In this document: piece after piece, positions 27,961-37,527 of the stretch | How positions within the stretch are numbered: the stretch's first letter is position 1 | Layout of the letters: each line of letters opens with the position of its first letter | Source of the DNA: an uncultured Dysgonomonas sp. | Lineage (GTDB): Bacteria; Bacteroidota; Bacteroidia; Bacteroidales; Dysgonomonadaceae | Direction of reading: 5' to 3' | DNA length: 64,000 nt | Assembly: GCF_900079725.1 (NCBI RefSeq) | Contig: NZ_LT599032.1 | Location: forward strand, 2,536,479 to 2,600,478 | Notes under the pieces: generated by a model | What the model saw: the letters and a program-made list of their open reading frames with translations, nothing else | The model's database searches: none | Told to the model about the DNA's origin: nothing | Position numbers and translations under genes: made by a program

Positions 27961-28722
27961 ATGCGTTACTTAATATATTTATCATACAACGGGGAAAACT
28001 ATTGTGGATGGCAGATACAGCCAAATGGCGTATCGGTGCAGGAAACAATAGAAAAAGCGTTGTCCACCTTGCTGCGTGTGCCGGTATCTATTGTGGGCGC
28101 CGGGCGTACGGATGCAGGTGTACATGCCCGTATGATGACAGCGCATTTCGACAGCGAACAGGAAATTACGGATCTGCTATTGCTGGCAAATAAACTGAAT
28201 AGCCTGTTGCCAAAAGATATTGCCATACAAAAAGTAATAGACGTAAAGCCGGATGCCCACGCGCGTTTCGATGCCGCATCGAGGCTGTACAGATATTATA
28301 TTACAACCGAAAAAGACCCTTTTCTGCACCATCTGAAATATAAGATATACGGAAATCCGGATATAGAAGCAATGAATGCCTGTGCAAAGGTATTATTCGA
28401 TTACGAGGATTTTACCAGCTTCAGTAAGCTGCATACCGATGTGAAAACGAATAACTGCACGATTATGCTTGCCCGGTGGGAACAGGCCGGGAACGATTAT
28501 ATATTCACCATCAAGGCAAACCGTTTTTTGCGTAATATGGTACGTTCCCTCGTGGGAACACTGCTTGAAGCGGGACGCGGAAAGATAACCACAGATGATT
28601 TCCGGCGCATTATTGAAGCTAAAGACAGGTGTAAAGCCGGGACTTCTGTTCCGGGACATGCCCTCTTTCTGGAAGAAATAGAATATAATAACGATATATT
28701 TAAAGACGATGAGGATATCTAA
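27961..28722 (+). CDS. truA: tRNA pseudouridine(38-40) synthase
   Basis: A 253-residue enzyme that isomerises U38-U40 of tRNA anticodon stems. The catalytic Asp is in the motif [11 protein letters not shown] (D at about residue 52). Other conserved blocks are [13 protein letters not shown] at the N-terminus, [13 protein letters not shown], and [20 protein letters not shown]. Length is normal. Its 3' end overlaps the nhaA start by 14 bases, so the two are likely coupled. Confidence 0.97.
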   Translation: MRYLIYLSYNGENYCGWQIQPNGVSVQETIEKALSTLLRVPVSIVGAGRTDAGVHARMMTAHFDSEQEITDLLLLANKLNSLLPKDIAIQKVIDVKPDAHARFDAASRLYRYYITTEKDPFLHHLKYKIYGNPDIEAMNACAKVLFDYEDFTSFSKLHTDVKTNNCTIMLARWEQAGNDYIFTIKANRFLRNMVRSLVGTLLEAGRGKITTDDFRRIIEAKDRCKAGTSVPGHALFLEEIEYNNDIFKDDEDI

Positions 28723-29872
28723 CCTTTTAAGTGGCAGAACGCTGCGTAGATTTATGGAGAGTGAAAAGTCGGGAGGACTTACTCTCATCGTATGCACATT
28801 AATATCGATACTGCTGGCCAACTCCAGTATAGGGGAAGGTTATCGCGGGATATGGGATTTTCATGCAGGCAGCCATACTGTCGCAGAATGGATAAACGAC
28901 GGATTGATGGCTATTTTCTTCCTTTTGGTAGGATTGGAACTGATCCAGGAGATTTATGAAGGTGAGTTGTCGAATATAAAAAGGGCCATGCTGCCCATTT
29001 CGGGGGCATTGGGAGGAATGTTGATTCCCGCGGCAATGTATATGTCCCTCAACTTCGGAACGGATACACACGCCGGATTTGGGATACCTATGGCAACGGA
29101 TATTGCTTTTGCTCTTGGTGTACTGTCTTTGCTTGGCAACCGCGTACCTGTTTCGCTGAAAGTATTTCTTACTGCTCTGGCTGTTATCGACGATTTGGGA
29201 GCTATAATCGTTATCGCTATATTTTACACGACGTCACTGGCGTGGGTGTACCTGATTATCGCATTGGGCATGTTTGTGTTATTGCTCACCCTGAATAAGA
29301 AATTCAAAGTAACCAATCTTATCCCTTATCTTATAGGCGGTCTCATTATGTGGTATTGTATGCTTCACTCGGGTGTGCATGCGACTATTGCAGGGGTATT
29401 GCTCGCCATAACAATCCCGTTCAAAAGAGGGGACGCGAAATGCTTGTCGAACAGGATGCAGCATGCTTTGCACTATCCGGTCGCATTCTTCGTATTACCG
29501 GTATTCGCTTTAGCAAATACAGCTATGGTAATAGAGGGCAACTGGGACCAGTCGATAGGGGAGCCGTTCGCAGTGGGTATCCTCTTAGGTCTGATTGTTG
29601 GCAAGCCTTTAGGTATAACACTATTCAGCTTTATATCGGTGAAAACAGGCTTATGCTCACTTCCGAGGGGTGTGAACTGGAAAGCATTGCTGGGAGCAGG
29701 TATGCTGGGAGGTATAGGATTCACTATGTCTATATTTATTACTTTACTGGCATTCAAAGGAAATGTGCATTATATCAATGAGTCGAAATTGATGATATTA
29801 TTGGCGTCTCTGGCATCGGGAATTATTGGTTATGCATGGTTGAGTAATGTGTTGAAGAAAGAAAAGGGATAA
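28709..29872 (+). CDS. nhaA: Na+/H+ antiporter NhaA
   Basis: A 387-residue, roughly 12-helix inner-membrane antiporter exchanging Na+ (or Li+) for H+. Conserved features are [15 protein letters not shown] (helix II), [21 protein letters not shown] (helix IV), the two-aspartate motif VIDDLGAI (helix V, D-D pair that binds the ion), and [10 protein letters not shown] near the C-terminus. Length is normal. It is the second gene of a run with truA (14-base overlap), an unknown gene 4 bases downstream, and an EamA transporter. Confidence 0.97.
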   Translation: MRISNLLSGRTLRRFMESEKSGGLTLIVCTLISILLANSSIGEGYRGIWDFHAGSHTVAEWINDGLMAIFFLLVGLELIQEIYEGELSNIKRAMLPISGALGGMLIPAAMYMSLNFGTDTHAGFGIPMATDIAFALGVLSLLGNRVPVSLKVFLTALAVIDDLGAIIVIAIFYTTSLAWVYLIIALGMFVLLLTLNKKFKVTNLIPYLIGGLIMWYCMLHSGVHATIAGVLLAITIPFKRGDAKCLSNRMQHALHYPVAFFVLPVFALANTAMVIEGNWDQSIGEPFAVGILLGLIVGKPLGITLFSFISVKTGLCSLPRGVNWKALLGAGMLGGIGFTMSIFITLLAFKGNVHYINESKLMILLASLASGIIGYAWLSNVLKKEKG

Positions 29873-29876
29873 AGCA

Positions 29877-30389
29877 ATGGGGGTAACAATACACTATGAA
29901 GGAAAGTTGAAATCTGCAAATGATTTTAATGATGTAATAGAAATAATACAGGAATTTTCGGAGTTTAATAATATGTCATACTCTGTCTTTGAGGAAAGCA
30001 AGAAATTATTAAAGCGTGTAAAAGATGAACAGGAATGGGATTATGTAAGCTCTGTGAAAGGAATAAGACTTCAACCTCATGAAAATACAGATCCTCTTAT
30101 TTTCGAATTTGATGAAAATTATTATATACAAGATTATTGCAAAACGCAGTTTGCCGATATAGATATCCATATAAAAATAATATCCGTATTGCGAAAAATA
30201 GCTCCTCATTTCGAAGACCTGATCGTAATAGATGAAGGAGAATATTGGGATACTTCAGACAAAGAATATCTACAGCAACTTATTGATGATTGCTTTGATA
30301 AAATAAATGAAGTAAAATCACAAAATATTAATATGGAAGGTCCATTCCGTATAAAGTCGGGAAGGATTATTGATCTAATGGAGAATTAA
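29877..30389 (+). CDS. Hypothetical soluble protein
   Basis: A 170-residue protein I do not recognise. It has no signal peptide or membrane helix. The N-terminal part (IHYEGKLKSANDFNDVIEIIQEF) alternates hydrophobic and charged residues; the middle contains an acidic patch (FEFDENYYIQDY), and the C-terminus has a helix rich in D and Q. Stand-alone proteins of this size with this look occur in Bacteroidota near transporters and are sometimes immunity- or regulator-like, but nothing here supports either. It lies 4 bases after nhaA and 5 before EamA. Confidence 0.7.
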   Translation: MGVTIHYEGKLKSANDFNDVIEIIQEFSEFNNMSYSVFEESKKLLKRVKDEQEWDYVSSVKGIRLQPHENTDPLIFEFDENYYIQDYCKTQFADIDIHIKIISVLRKIAPHFEDLIVIDEGEYWDTSDKEYLQQLIDDCFDKINEVKSQNINMEGPFRIKSGRIIDLMEN

Positions 30390-30394
30390 ATTAT

Positions 30395-31294
30395 ATGTGG
30401 TTAGCACTTGCTTTTGTTTCGGCATTCTTTCTCGGATGCTATGATATATGTAAAAAGAAGTCGGTTGACGGAAATGCTGTCATACCTGTATTGTTTCTCA
30501 ATACGCTGTTTTGCTCCCTGCTGCTCTTGCCCCTTGTCCTTATATCCAAAGTTTCGCCCGATACGTTAAGCGGTACGATAGGATATGTACCATCCGTCTC
30601 TCTTGAAACCCACGGGTATATCTTTATAAAATCGGTCATTGTCCTCACCTCATGGATATTCGGATATTTTGCCATAAAACATTTGCCCCTGACCATTACA
30701 GGCCCGATAAATGCCACCCGTCCCGTAATGACACTGCTGGGCGCGCTGTTTATATTCGGTGAGCGTTTGAACTTATTCCAGTGGATAGGGGTAATTATAA
30801 CCATTATCTCCTTCTTCCTGCTCTCTCTTTCGGGCAAAAAGGAAGGGATTAGCTTCCATAAGAATAAATGGATATTCTTTATGGTTCTGGCTTCTGTAGC
30901 CGGGGCTGTGAGCGGCCTCTACGATAAGTTCCTGATGCAGCAGTTCAGTTCTACGGCGGTTCAGTATTGGTTCAATACATACCAGTGCCTGCTGATGCTG
31001 ATAGTTCTTCTTACGCTGTGGTATCCTAAACGGGAGAAAACGACTCCGTTCCAGTGGAAATGGAGTATAATCCTTGTATCTGTATTCCTTACCATTGCCG
31101 ATTTTGTATATTTCTATGCATTGACAGACTCTGATGCCATGATCTCGATCGTATCCATGGTAAGGCGTAGCAGTGTACTGGTATCATTTGCCGGAGGAGT
31201 ACTGTTCTTCCATGAAAAAAACTTAAAAGGAAAAGCTATAGACCTTGTTTTAATAATTGTAGCGATGTTTTTCCTATATTTGGGGACGAAATAA
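30395..31294 (+). CDS. EamA/DMT family transporter
   Basis: A 299-residue inner-membrane transporter with ten predicted helices in two EamA repeats (LAFVSAFFLGCYDICKKKSV start of repeat one; WIFFMVLASVAGAVSGLYDKF start of repeat two). ITGPINATRPVMTLLGALFIFGERL and SIVSMVRRSSVLVSFAGGVLFFHEKNL match the end-of-repeat blocks of drug/metabolite transporters. The substrate is not predictable. It is the fourth gene of the truA run. Confidence 0.92.
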   Translation: MWLALAFVSAFFLGCYDICKKKSVDGNAVIPVLFLNTLFCSLLLLPLVLISKVSPDTLSGTIGYVPSVSLETHGYIFIKSVIVLTSWIFGYFAIKHLPLTITGPINATRPVMTLLGALFIFGERLNLFQWIGVIITIISFFLLSLSGKKEGISFHKNKWIFFMVLASVAGAVSGLYDKFLMQQFSSTAVQYWFNTYQCLLMLIVLLTLWYPKREKTTPFQWKWSIILVSVFLTIADFVYFYALTDSDAMISIVSMVRRSSVLVSFAGGVLFFHEKNLKGKAIDLVLIIVAMFFLYLGTK

Positions 31295-31297
31295 AAA

Positions 31298-31329
31298 CAG
31301 TCAACAGTTAACAGTCGGCAGTAAACAAT
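31298..31329 (+). repeat. Short fragment of the dispersed repeat (CAGT-AACAGT module)
   Basis: 32 bases, CAGTCAACAGTTAACAGT and the following 14, match 55303-55334 at about 27 of 32 positions. It lies in the gap before the DUF3256 gene. Confidence 0.45.
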
Positions 31330-31336
31330 ATATATA

Positions 31337-31978
31337 ATGAAAAAAATATTATTCACTATAGTCTTTACATTATCAAGCGTTTTCTATACATCGGCGCAGG
31401 AAATAGGCAGTATATTCCTTACTATGCCCGAGAACATTATCTTCGGATTGGAGGCTGCCCAGAAAGATTTGCTTGTATCCAATCCAAGCGATACAACAGA
31501 AATAAAAATTGACAGGGAAACATACGGAGAAGTAAAGAGACTGGCCATGTCGTCCGATTTTATTTCATTACAGACCTCAGAGGTGGGTACAACAGAGATA
31601 AAGCTGCTGCCGTTGATAAACGATTCCAAGATTATATGTGTCGTAAAAACCGTATGCGGAAAAGATAGCCTTTGCGATAGCCAGATACAGTTCTATACCA
31701 CGAAATGGTTGCCTATCAATCAGGGAGACCTATTCCCGAAAAGAGATAAAAACTGGTTTATAAAAGCCGATGCAGACAGGGATACACAGGATTTTAAGAA
31801 TGCTTATGCAGCGCTGGATATGAATCCGATGAAGATAACTTTGTCTCCTGCCGATAACTCTTTGACACTGATATATGAAATTAAAAAGTATCTGTCGCAA
31901 GAAGATTATAAGAAGATAGAGCCATATCTGATTGAAGAGCCGAAGATATTTAATTGGGATAAGTCATCGTATAAATAA
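31337..31978 (+). CDS. DUF3256 family exported protein
   Basis: A 213-residue protein with a signal peptide (LFTIVFTLSSVFYTSA, cleavage near residue 20) and the opening EIGSIFLTMPENIIFGLEAAQKDLLV, typical of the Bacteroidota family DUF3256. The rest alternates strands and ends in a KxxEPYLIEEPKIFNWDKSSYK tail. A function is not known. It is the last gene before a strong bidirectional terminator. Confidence 0.8.
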   Translation: MKKILFTIVFTLSSVFYTSAQEIGSIFLTMPENIIFGLEAAQKDLLVSNPSDTTEIKIDRETYGEVKRLAMSSDFISLQTSEVGTTEIKLLPLINDSKIICVVKTVCGKDSLCDSQIQFYTTKWLPINQGDLFPKRDKNWFIKADADRDTQDFKNAYAALDMNPMKITLSPADNSLTLIYEIKKYLSQEDYKKIEPYLIEEPKIFNWDKSSYK

Positions 31979-32000
31979 GAAGCAGCCTTTGAATATATAG

Positions 32001-32044
32001 AAATAAAGAGGGCAGATATTTTAAAATATCTGCCCTCTTTATTT
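32001..32044. terminator. Bidirectional terminator, perfect 44-bp palindrome
   Basis: 22 bases (AAATAAAGAGGGCAGATATT plus TT) are followed immediately by their exact complement, giving a stem of up to 22 bp with T-rich flanks on both sides. It ends the converging DUF3256 and small GNAT genes. Confidence 0.92.
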
Positions 32045-32060
32045 TTATAATACGGAATAT

Positions 32061-32348
32061 CTATCCCTCATTTCCTACCACGATATCCTCATACTCAGGA
32101 TGGCGCTGTATATATGCTTTTGTATAAGGGCAGATTGGACGTACCTTATAGCCGTTGTCCCGGATATAATCGAGTAATGTCTTGGTCAGAGCACCGGCAA
32201 TGCCGCGTCCTTCCAGTTGAGGAGGAACTTCGGTATGCGTCACCAGAAAAACATTATCCCTCTTTCTGTAATCTACAAGAGATAAGAGGCCTTCCACTTC
32301 TGTTTCGAAGCGGCTTTTTTCTTCGTTATGTATGATGTTATATTCCAT
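32061..32348 (-). CDS. Small GNAT family N-acetyltransferase
   Basis: A 95-residue protein of the short GNAT group (COG2388, YidJ/YjdJ-like). The core reads VFLVTHTEVPPQLEGRGIAGALTKTLLDYIRDNGYKVRPICPYTKAYIQRHPEY in pieces, with the QLEGRGIAGAL acetyl-CoA loop and the typical end PxCPYxxxYIxxHPEY. Substrate unknown. It lies last in a leftward run with the LEA-like lipoprotein gene (52-base gap). Confidence 0.92.
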   Translation of the reverse strand: MEYNIIHNEEKSRFETEVEGLLSLVDYRKRDNVFLVTHTEVPPQLEGRGIAGALTKTLLDYIRDNGYKVRPICPYTKAYIQRHPEYEDIVVGNEG

Positions 32349-32400
32349 GACTATAATTTTTTATAATTACATATATTGCTGACCGATTGCAGCCAACAGA

Positions 32401-32985
32401 TTAATTACCTCCGAAGCTGAAGCTTACCGGTATATACATCGGTGATGCTACAGGAGTATTACCGATCATAAATGTCGGTTTGAGCTGTAGTGATACATTC
32501 GATTTCTTAGAACCGATACCCAGAAAGTTTTTGGCAATCTCTGTTACAGCGTCTTTCGAGTTATTCTTCATCAATGTTGCCAGATCTACTCCGATAGTAA
32601 GCGGTAATGTCTGAGTCTGTCCCGAGGCAATATTCAGAGTCTGGTTTATAGAACCGGTGGTAAACTCGATATCATCCACACTGATGATATATTGAAGGCC
32701 ATGTAACAATGCTGCCGATTCGTTCGGGTTCTTCACATTTACGTTCAATGTAAAATTGAGAGGAATAGAAGTCGCCGTTCCCGATAGAATAGATGTTACC
32801 TTAGGAATCGATGTTACGGATAAGCCATTGGAAAGATTCATTCCGGATATGGTTAATCCCGTAATCGACTTATAACTGTATTCACAGTTTATCAGGTTAT
32901 AAGTACTTCTTAGTCCCTGTTGAACGCTGTCGCAACCAACCAATGTAGTTACAACTAATAATAATGCTAAAATTCTCTTCTTCAT
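32401..32985 (-). CDS. LEA type 2-like lipoprotein
   Basis: A 194-residue lipoprotein: LALLLVVTTLVGCDS is a lipobox (Cys at about residue 18). The body contains LNFTLNVNVKNPNESAALLHGLQYIISVDDIEF, the VxNPN motif of LEA14/WHy-type beta-sandwich domains. The C-terminus is rich in polar and small residues. These proteins are exported and of unknown role. It is the first or second gene of a leftward run after the DUF2027-Smr gene (33-base gap). Confidence 0.78.
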   Translation of the reverse strand: MKKRILALLLVVTTLVGCDSVQQGLRSTYNLINCEYSYKSITGLTISGMNLSNGLSVTSIPKVTSILSGTATSIPLNFTLNVNVKNPNESAALLHGLQYIISVDDIEFTTGSINQTLNIASGQTQTLPLTIGVDLATLMKNNSKDAVTEIAKNFLGIGSKKSNVSLQLKPTFMIGNTPVASPMYIPVSFSFGGN

Positions 32986-33018
32986 TCTGATAAATTATTT
33001 AGTTTGTGTAGTTTATTG

Positions 33019-34065
33019 TTATTTTATTGTCACCATAGTAGCTCCATATCCGTATTCACGAAAAGATGCATCCTGATAATAAGCCGATTTATAGTTTGAG
33101 TTCAATTCCTTTAATACCGCATTTTTTAGAATGCCATCCCCCTTGCCATGAATAAAGACTATCTTCTGACCTTTGTTCCGTTTGTTCTCATCCATTACTT
33201 CCCTGAACTTCTTTAACTGATACTCCAGAATATCACCTGATGATAAACCGTTTGTATCGTCTAAAAGTTCATCGGCATGCAGATCTATTTCGAGGATTGC
33301 GCTTTTTTCTTTCTTCACTATAGGTTGTATGCGCGGACGACCCTCCTTCTGTTTCATGGCCGTTTCTATTTCCGCGGCAGAAATGACAAGTTCTTTTTCC
33401 GCAAGGTCGCGGCGGGCTATCGGGTATATAATCGCTTCGTCCTCGAAATAGTCGTTTTCTCTGAAGCTATGGAGTTTGTAGAACTTCACCGTATCTATGT
33501 GTACTTCCACCGAATATGCGTTCTTGAGAGCGAAAGGCTTTTCCTTCTTATAGGCAAAGAACTGGAGGCAGATACGCTCTATATCGTTCAGCTCTGTTTT
33601 ATCGAATTCGTCGATGAATAGCTTTGTATTCGGCTCTATTACTCCTGCATTCCGGCTCGCCCATCCGTTGTCACCCCTACTCATATAATTGAATGACAGA
33701 TAGTAGTTGCTATCATTGATAAGGTAGCATTCAAAAGCGGATGTGCTGAGATTTTTAATGTCTATGGGGAGGTAAGCAAGGAAAACTGATAATTGCTCTC
33801 CTTCTTTCGTCTCTTCCGTTTTATAATCCTCATATTTTTCTTCAACCTTGCCTATTACGGCTTTTTGCTGAACTTCAGCCGTTGGTTTCGATGTTTGTCT
33901 TACCTGTGCATCGTTGGCAGGTTCTATGACTACGCATTCGCGTATCAGCACGGGAATGTCGAATCCTTCGTCGTCCTCTACCAGAACGATGTCTTTTCCC
34001 TGAAACCCTTTTACTACGCCGCCGCCTGTTGTGTTCAGAAAGCGCACTTTATCTCCTGTTTTCAT
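33019..34065 (-). CDS. DUF2027-Smr domain protein
   Basis: A 348-residue protein with an N-terminal beta-rich part (KVRFLNTTGGGVVKGFQGKDIVLVEDDEGFDIPV), the central DUF2027 region (about residues 90-230), and a C-terminal Smr domain (LEIDLHADELLDDTNGLSSGDILEYQLKKF; IVFIHGKGDGILKNAVLKELNS). The LDLHG-like and HGKGxG motifs of Smr nuclease domains are present. Smr domains nick DNA or RNA, often near MutS2, but the DUF2027 fusion is a Bacteroidota form with no clear role. It is first in the leftward run 34065-32061. Confidence 0.9.
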   Translation of the reverse strand: MKTGDKVRFLNTTGGGVVKGFQGKDIVLVEDDEGFDIPVLIRECVVIEPANDAQVRQTSKPTAEVQQKAVIGKVEEKYEDYKTEETKEGEQLSVFLAYLPIDIKNLSTSAFECYLINDSNYYLSFNYMSRGDNGWASRNAGVIEPNTKLFIDEFDKTELNDIERICLQFFAYKKEKPFALKNAYSVEVHIDTVKFYKLHSFRENDYFEDEAIIYPIARRDLAEKELVISAAEIETAMKQKEGRPRIQPIVKKEKSAILEIDLHADELLDDTNGLSSGDILEYQLKKFREVMDENKRNKGQKIVFIHGKGDGILKNAVLKELNSNYKSAYYQDASFREYGYGATMVTIK

Positions 34066-34198
34066 AAATCTTAATTATTCAATTTCATTAGTCGTTTTAC
34101 ATGACTCGGCATAATCAAAATAAATTTTGTTTCTGCTCTCGCTATTTAAAACGTTCTTTTAAGCTCTCTTCCGGCTTTTTTATTCACGCAAAGTTGCT

Positions 34199-34206
34199 TA
34201 TTTTTG
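34199..34206 (+). promoter_or_regulatory. -7 box (TATTTTTG) for queA-like gene
   Basis: A TAnnTTTG match 20 bases before the GTG start at 34226. Confidence 0.6.
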
Positions 34207-34225
34207 TCGGATAAAAAAAACGAAA

Positions 34226-35455
34226 GTGGAAGTATCAATTTTCCGGGATATACGAATTAACGATTACGATTACGGCTTACCCGACAGCCGCATTGCAAAG
34301 TACCCTCTGGTTAAACGGGACGAATCAAAACTTCTTGTATATAAAGGAGGAAAAATAACAGATGCCCGTTTCAGCAATCTACCAGAGTATTTGCCGGACG
34401 ATAGCCTGATGATTTTCAATAATACAAAAGTGATTCAGGCGCGGTTGCATTTTCAGAAAATAACGGGCGCGCAAATTGAGATTTTCTGCTTAGAGCCGCA
34501 TTTCCCAAACGATTATCAACTAAATTTCCAGCAAACACAGCGATGTTCATGGGTTTGCCTGGTGGGTAATCTGAAAAAGTGGAAAGAAGGGGACCTTATA
34601 AAAGAACTGGTTGTAAATGGTGAACCTGTAATATTTTCAGCCCGGAGGATACAGACCAACGGGGACTCCCATATCATAGAATTTGAGTGGGACAATACCG
34701 GTGTTACATTCTCCGAATTGCTCGAAGTAGCCGGGGAATTACCTATTCCACCCTATCTGAACAGGGATACGGAAGAACAGGATAAAGAGACATATCAGAC
34801 CATTTATTCGAAAATAGACGGTTCGGTAGCTGCTCCTACGGCAGGATTGCATTTCACGCCCGAAGTCTTCGAATCATTGGGTAAGAACGGAGTAAAGACG
34901 GCAGAGGTTACACTTCACGTGGGCGCAGGAACCTTCCGCCCTGTAAAAACTGAGGAGGTGAAAGACCATGTGATGCATTCCGAGTTTATCTCGGTGAAAA
35001 GGGATGTAATAGAGCAGCTTTTGAATCATAAAGGAAAGGTAATTGCCGTGGGAACAACCTCTGTACGTACTCTCGAAAGCTTGTATTACATTGGTGAACT
35101 ACTGGAAAAAGATAATTCGTCCGGAGAGTTGAAAGTAACGCAATGGCAACCCTATAAAGCCTCTGGAGAAAAAGAACTTCCGGTAAAGGAATCCTTAACC
35201 AATATTCTTACATATCTGGATAAAAATAACCTGACATCACTTATTGCCGAAACACAGATCATTATAGCACCGGGATATATTTATAAAATTGTCGATGGAA
35301 TAATCACGAATTTCCATCAGCCAAAAAGTACACTGCTTTTGCTGGTATCGGCATTTACGGGTGGAGATAACTGGAAGGCTATTTACAAACATGCACTGGA
35401 TAATGGCTACCGCTTTTTAAGTTACGGCGACAGTTCATTATTACTAAAAGAATAA
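34226..35455 (+). CDS. queA: S-adenosylmethionine:tRNA ribosyltransferase-isomerase
   Basis: A 409-residue enzyme making epoxyqueuosine in tRNA by transferring the ribose of SAM. Family blocks are [46 protein letters not shown], the active-site region [16 protein letters not shown], and [26 protein letters not shown] (both motifs given in part). It is about 50 residues longer than the typical QueA (about 350), due to an insert near residues 85-130 ([20 protein letters not shown]). This long type is common in Bacteroidota and may be a paralog, so the symbol is given with moderate trust. The start is GTG; no ATG lies near. Confidence 0.88.
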   Translation: MEVSIFRDIRINDYDYGLPDSRIAKYPLVKRDESKLLVYKGGKITDARFSNLPEYLPDDSLMIFNNTKVIQARLHFQKITGAQIEIFCLEPHFPNDYQLNFQQTQRCSWVCLVGNLKKWKEGDLIKELVVNGEPVIFSARRIQTNGDSHIIEFEWDNTGVTFSELLEVAGELPIPPYLNRDTEEQDKETYQTIYSKIDGSVAAPTAGLHFTPEVFESLGKNGVKTAEVTLHVGAGTFRPVKTEEVKDHVMHSEFISVKRDVIEQLLNHKGKVIAVGTTSVRTLESLYYIGELLEKDNSSGELKVTQWQPYKASGEKELPVKESLTNILTYLDKNNLTSLIAETQIIIAPGYIYKIVDGIITNFHQPKSTLLLLVSAFTGGDNWKAIYKHALDNGYRFLSYGDSSLLLKE

Positions 35456-35460
35456 TTGAT

Positions 35461-36028
35461 ATGATGGAATTATCGGTAATACAAAGCAAGATATACGAGA
35501 TACGAGGCTGTAAAGTGATGCTCGATTTTGATTTGGCGGAGATGTACGGAACGGAAACAAAGCGCTTAAAAGAGGCTGTAAGGCGCAATATCAGAAGATT
35601 TCCATCTGACTTCATGTTCGAATTGTCAAAAGAAGAATATACCTCTTTGAGGTCGCAAATTGCGTCCTCAAATACAAGAGGGGGAACGCGATATATGCCG
35701 TTTGCATTTACGGAACAAGGAGTAGCAATGCTTTCTTCCGTACTTAACAGTGATGCCGCAATAGAAATAAACATCAATATATATCATGCGGGCCTTTGTT
35801 GCTGTACGCCAACTATTGACTAATTCCCCTGTTAATGAAAGCAAGCAATTACAGGATGAAGTAAAAGAACTAAAAGCATATATTGAGGAAGTCTTTGCCG
35901 ACTATAACGATATGCATGAAGATACACGGATGCAACTCGATCTTATCAATGAAACATTAGCAGAACTTCAGACCAAGCATGTAAACAAACCTCGTAAGCC
36001 TGTAGGGTATATCAAACCGGAAGAATAA
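35461..36028 (+). pseudogene. ORF6N-domain protein, frameshifted
   Basis: Two abutting frames make one ORF6N-type protein. Frame one (ATG 35461) has [39 protein letters not shown] and FPSDFMFEL, the ORF6N DNA-binding domain, up to AIEININI. Frame two, beginning with [11 protein letters not shown] at 35786, carries the C-terminal coiled part (QLQDEVKELKAYIEEVFADYND). The join is a short (AT)n tract near 35778. Adding one AT unit would give one unbroken frame reading [14 protein letters not shown], the family's usual pattern. It follows the queA stop by 5 bases. ORF6N proteins often come from phages, but no other phage gene is near. Confidence 0.85.
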
Positions 36029-36237
36029 TTCCTCACATAAATTTGTTTTGCCTGCGAGTTGCTTATAGAGTAAATACGTTTATTACCCAGATAAAACACG
36101 GCTTGCAAAACAGCACTTGGGGTATTAATTAAAAGCTGAAATAACTGTTACTTTTTCTCCATCATTTTATCTATACATTACAGATAATAAGTCTGCTATC
36201 TGATGGAATGTTACAATATAAAAAATAAGAAACAGAT

Positions 36238-36424
36238 GTTACCTTTGTTACCTTTTAACAAGTAGTAAGTATTAAGTGAAAAACGAAAAGTGAAGAACGG
36301 AAAATTATACGGGATACAGATTGTTCACTGTTTACTGACGAGATGTTTCACTCTGTCTGACAAGCTAATTATTAATTCTTCATTTTTAATTATTAATTGT
36401 TTTCTGTTACTTTTGTTACCTTTT
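36238..36424 (+). repeat. Dispersed repeat locus 1 (two GTTAC-CTTTG motifs)
   Basis: GTTACCTTTGTTACCTTTT at 36238-36256 and GTTACTTTTGTTACCTTTT at 36406-36424 enclose AT-rich DNA with a copy of TTCACTCTGTCTGACAAGC that recurs in altered form near 45970. This covers much of the 434-base gap (36029-36462) before mltG. No gene is seen in the gap. Confidence 0.7.
36408..36415 (+). promoter_or_regulatory. -7 box (TACTTTTG) for mltG, inside the repeat
   Basis: A TAnnTTTG match lying within the second repeat motif of locus 1 and 48 bases before the mltG start. Confidence 0.55.
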
Positions 36425-36462
36425 AACGACTGATGTGTTACTATTAAAAGAATAAAGCCGAA

Positions 36463-37482
36463 ATGAAAAAGAAGATTTTATATGCCTTTATTATAATTGC
36501 TGTTATAGCCATAGCAGCCGGTGCATACGGATATAGTATTATAAGCACAGGGTTTGATATAGATAAGACTGTTTATCTCTATATAGATGAAGACAGAGAT
36601 TATGATGCATTGCTCAAAGAGCTGAAAGATAGTGCGAAAGTAAAAAATATAAGTAATTTCGAGATGCTGGCATCCATTATGGATTATAAGGACAATCTAA
36701 GGACAGGACGCTATGCTGTTAAACCGGATATGGATATCCTCGATCTTATGCGCCATCTGCGTAGCGGACATCAGACACCTTTGAATTTGAAATTTAACAA
36801 TATACGGACCAAAGAAGACTTTGCCGAACGTATTTCCAATCAGTTGCTGTTGGGTAAGGATGATTTGTTAGCAGCGCTAAATAATCCGGAAAAATGCAAA
36901 GATCTGGGCTTTACTACAGAGACGGTAGTTGCCATGTTTATTCCCAATACATATCAATTTTACTGGGATGTTACTCTCGATGAATTTCTTCGGAGGATGA
37001 AGACTGAATATAGTGATTTTTGGAATAAGAAACGGATGGCGCAGGCAGAGGAATTAGGCCTGTCTCCGGTCGAAGTATCAACACTGGCTTCCATTGTTGA
37101 GGAAGAGTGTACTTTTACCGATGAATATCCGGTTGTAGCAGGACTGTATCTTAATAGGCTCCGTTCGGGTCAGGCATTGCAGGCAGACCCTACGGTTAAG
37201 TTTGCAGTGGGTGATTTCAGCCTGCGCCGTATATTGAACAAGCATCTCGAAGTAGATTCTCCATACAATACGTATATGCATACAGGTCTGCCTCCCGGCC
37301 CGATCCGGATACCTTCGATCAAAGGGATTGATAGTGTGCTTGATTATACAAAGAGCGACTATCTGTATATGTGTGCAAAAGAAGATTTCTCAGGACGTCA
37401 TAATTTTGCCCGTACCTATGCTGAACATCAGAGGAATGCGATTAAATACAGAAATGCATTGAATGCGAGAGGGATATATTGA
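36463..37482 (+). CDS. mltG: Endolytic murein transglycosylase MltG
   Basis: A 339-residue inner-membrane enzyme (YceG family) that cuts nascent peptidoglycan strands to release them from the synthase. It has one N-terminal membrane helix (ILYAFIIIAVIAIAAGAYGYSII), a LysM-like domain, and the catalytic region ASIVEEECTFTDEYPVVAGLYLNRL with the conserved Glu, then QADPTVKFAVGD and SPYNTYMHTGLPPGPIRIPS. Length is normal. It stands alone between repeat locus 1 and uvrB, which faces it. Confidence 0.96.
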   Translation: MKKKILYAFIIIAVIAIAAGAYGYSIISTGFDIDKTVYLYIDEDRDYDALLKELKDSAKVKNISNFEMLASIMDYKDNLRTGRYAVKPDMDILDLMRHLRSGHQTPLNLKFNNIRTKEDFAERISNQLLLGKDDLLAALNNPEKCKDLGFTTETVVAMFIPNTYQFYWDVTLDEFLRRMKTEYSDFWNKKRMAQAEELGLSPVEVSTLASIVEEECTFTDEYPVVAGLYLNRLRSGQALQADPTVKFAVGDFSLRRILNKHLEVDSPYNTYMHTGLPPGPIRIPSIKGIDSVLDYTKSDYLYMCAKEDFSGRHNFARTYAEHQRNAIKYRNALNARGIY

Positions 37483-37527
37483 AATTGAATAGAGAGTTGT
37501 TTTCTTTATTAAAATGAATTTCGAATA

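Noticed and set aside
35461..36028. Prophage remnant around the ORF6N gene
   Set aside because: No integrase, attachment repeat or structural phage gene is present; ORF6N alone is not enough.
36029..36462. CRISPR-like spacing of repeats in this gap and in 45.7-46.3 kb
   Set aside because: The motifs are few, unevenly spaced (99, 130, 168 bases) and have no cas genes nearby.
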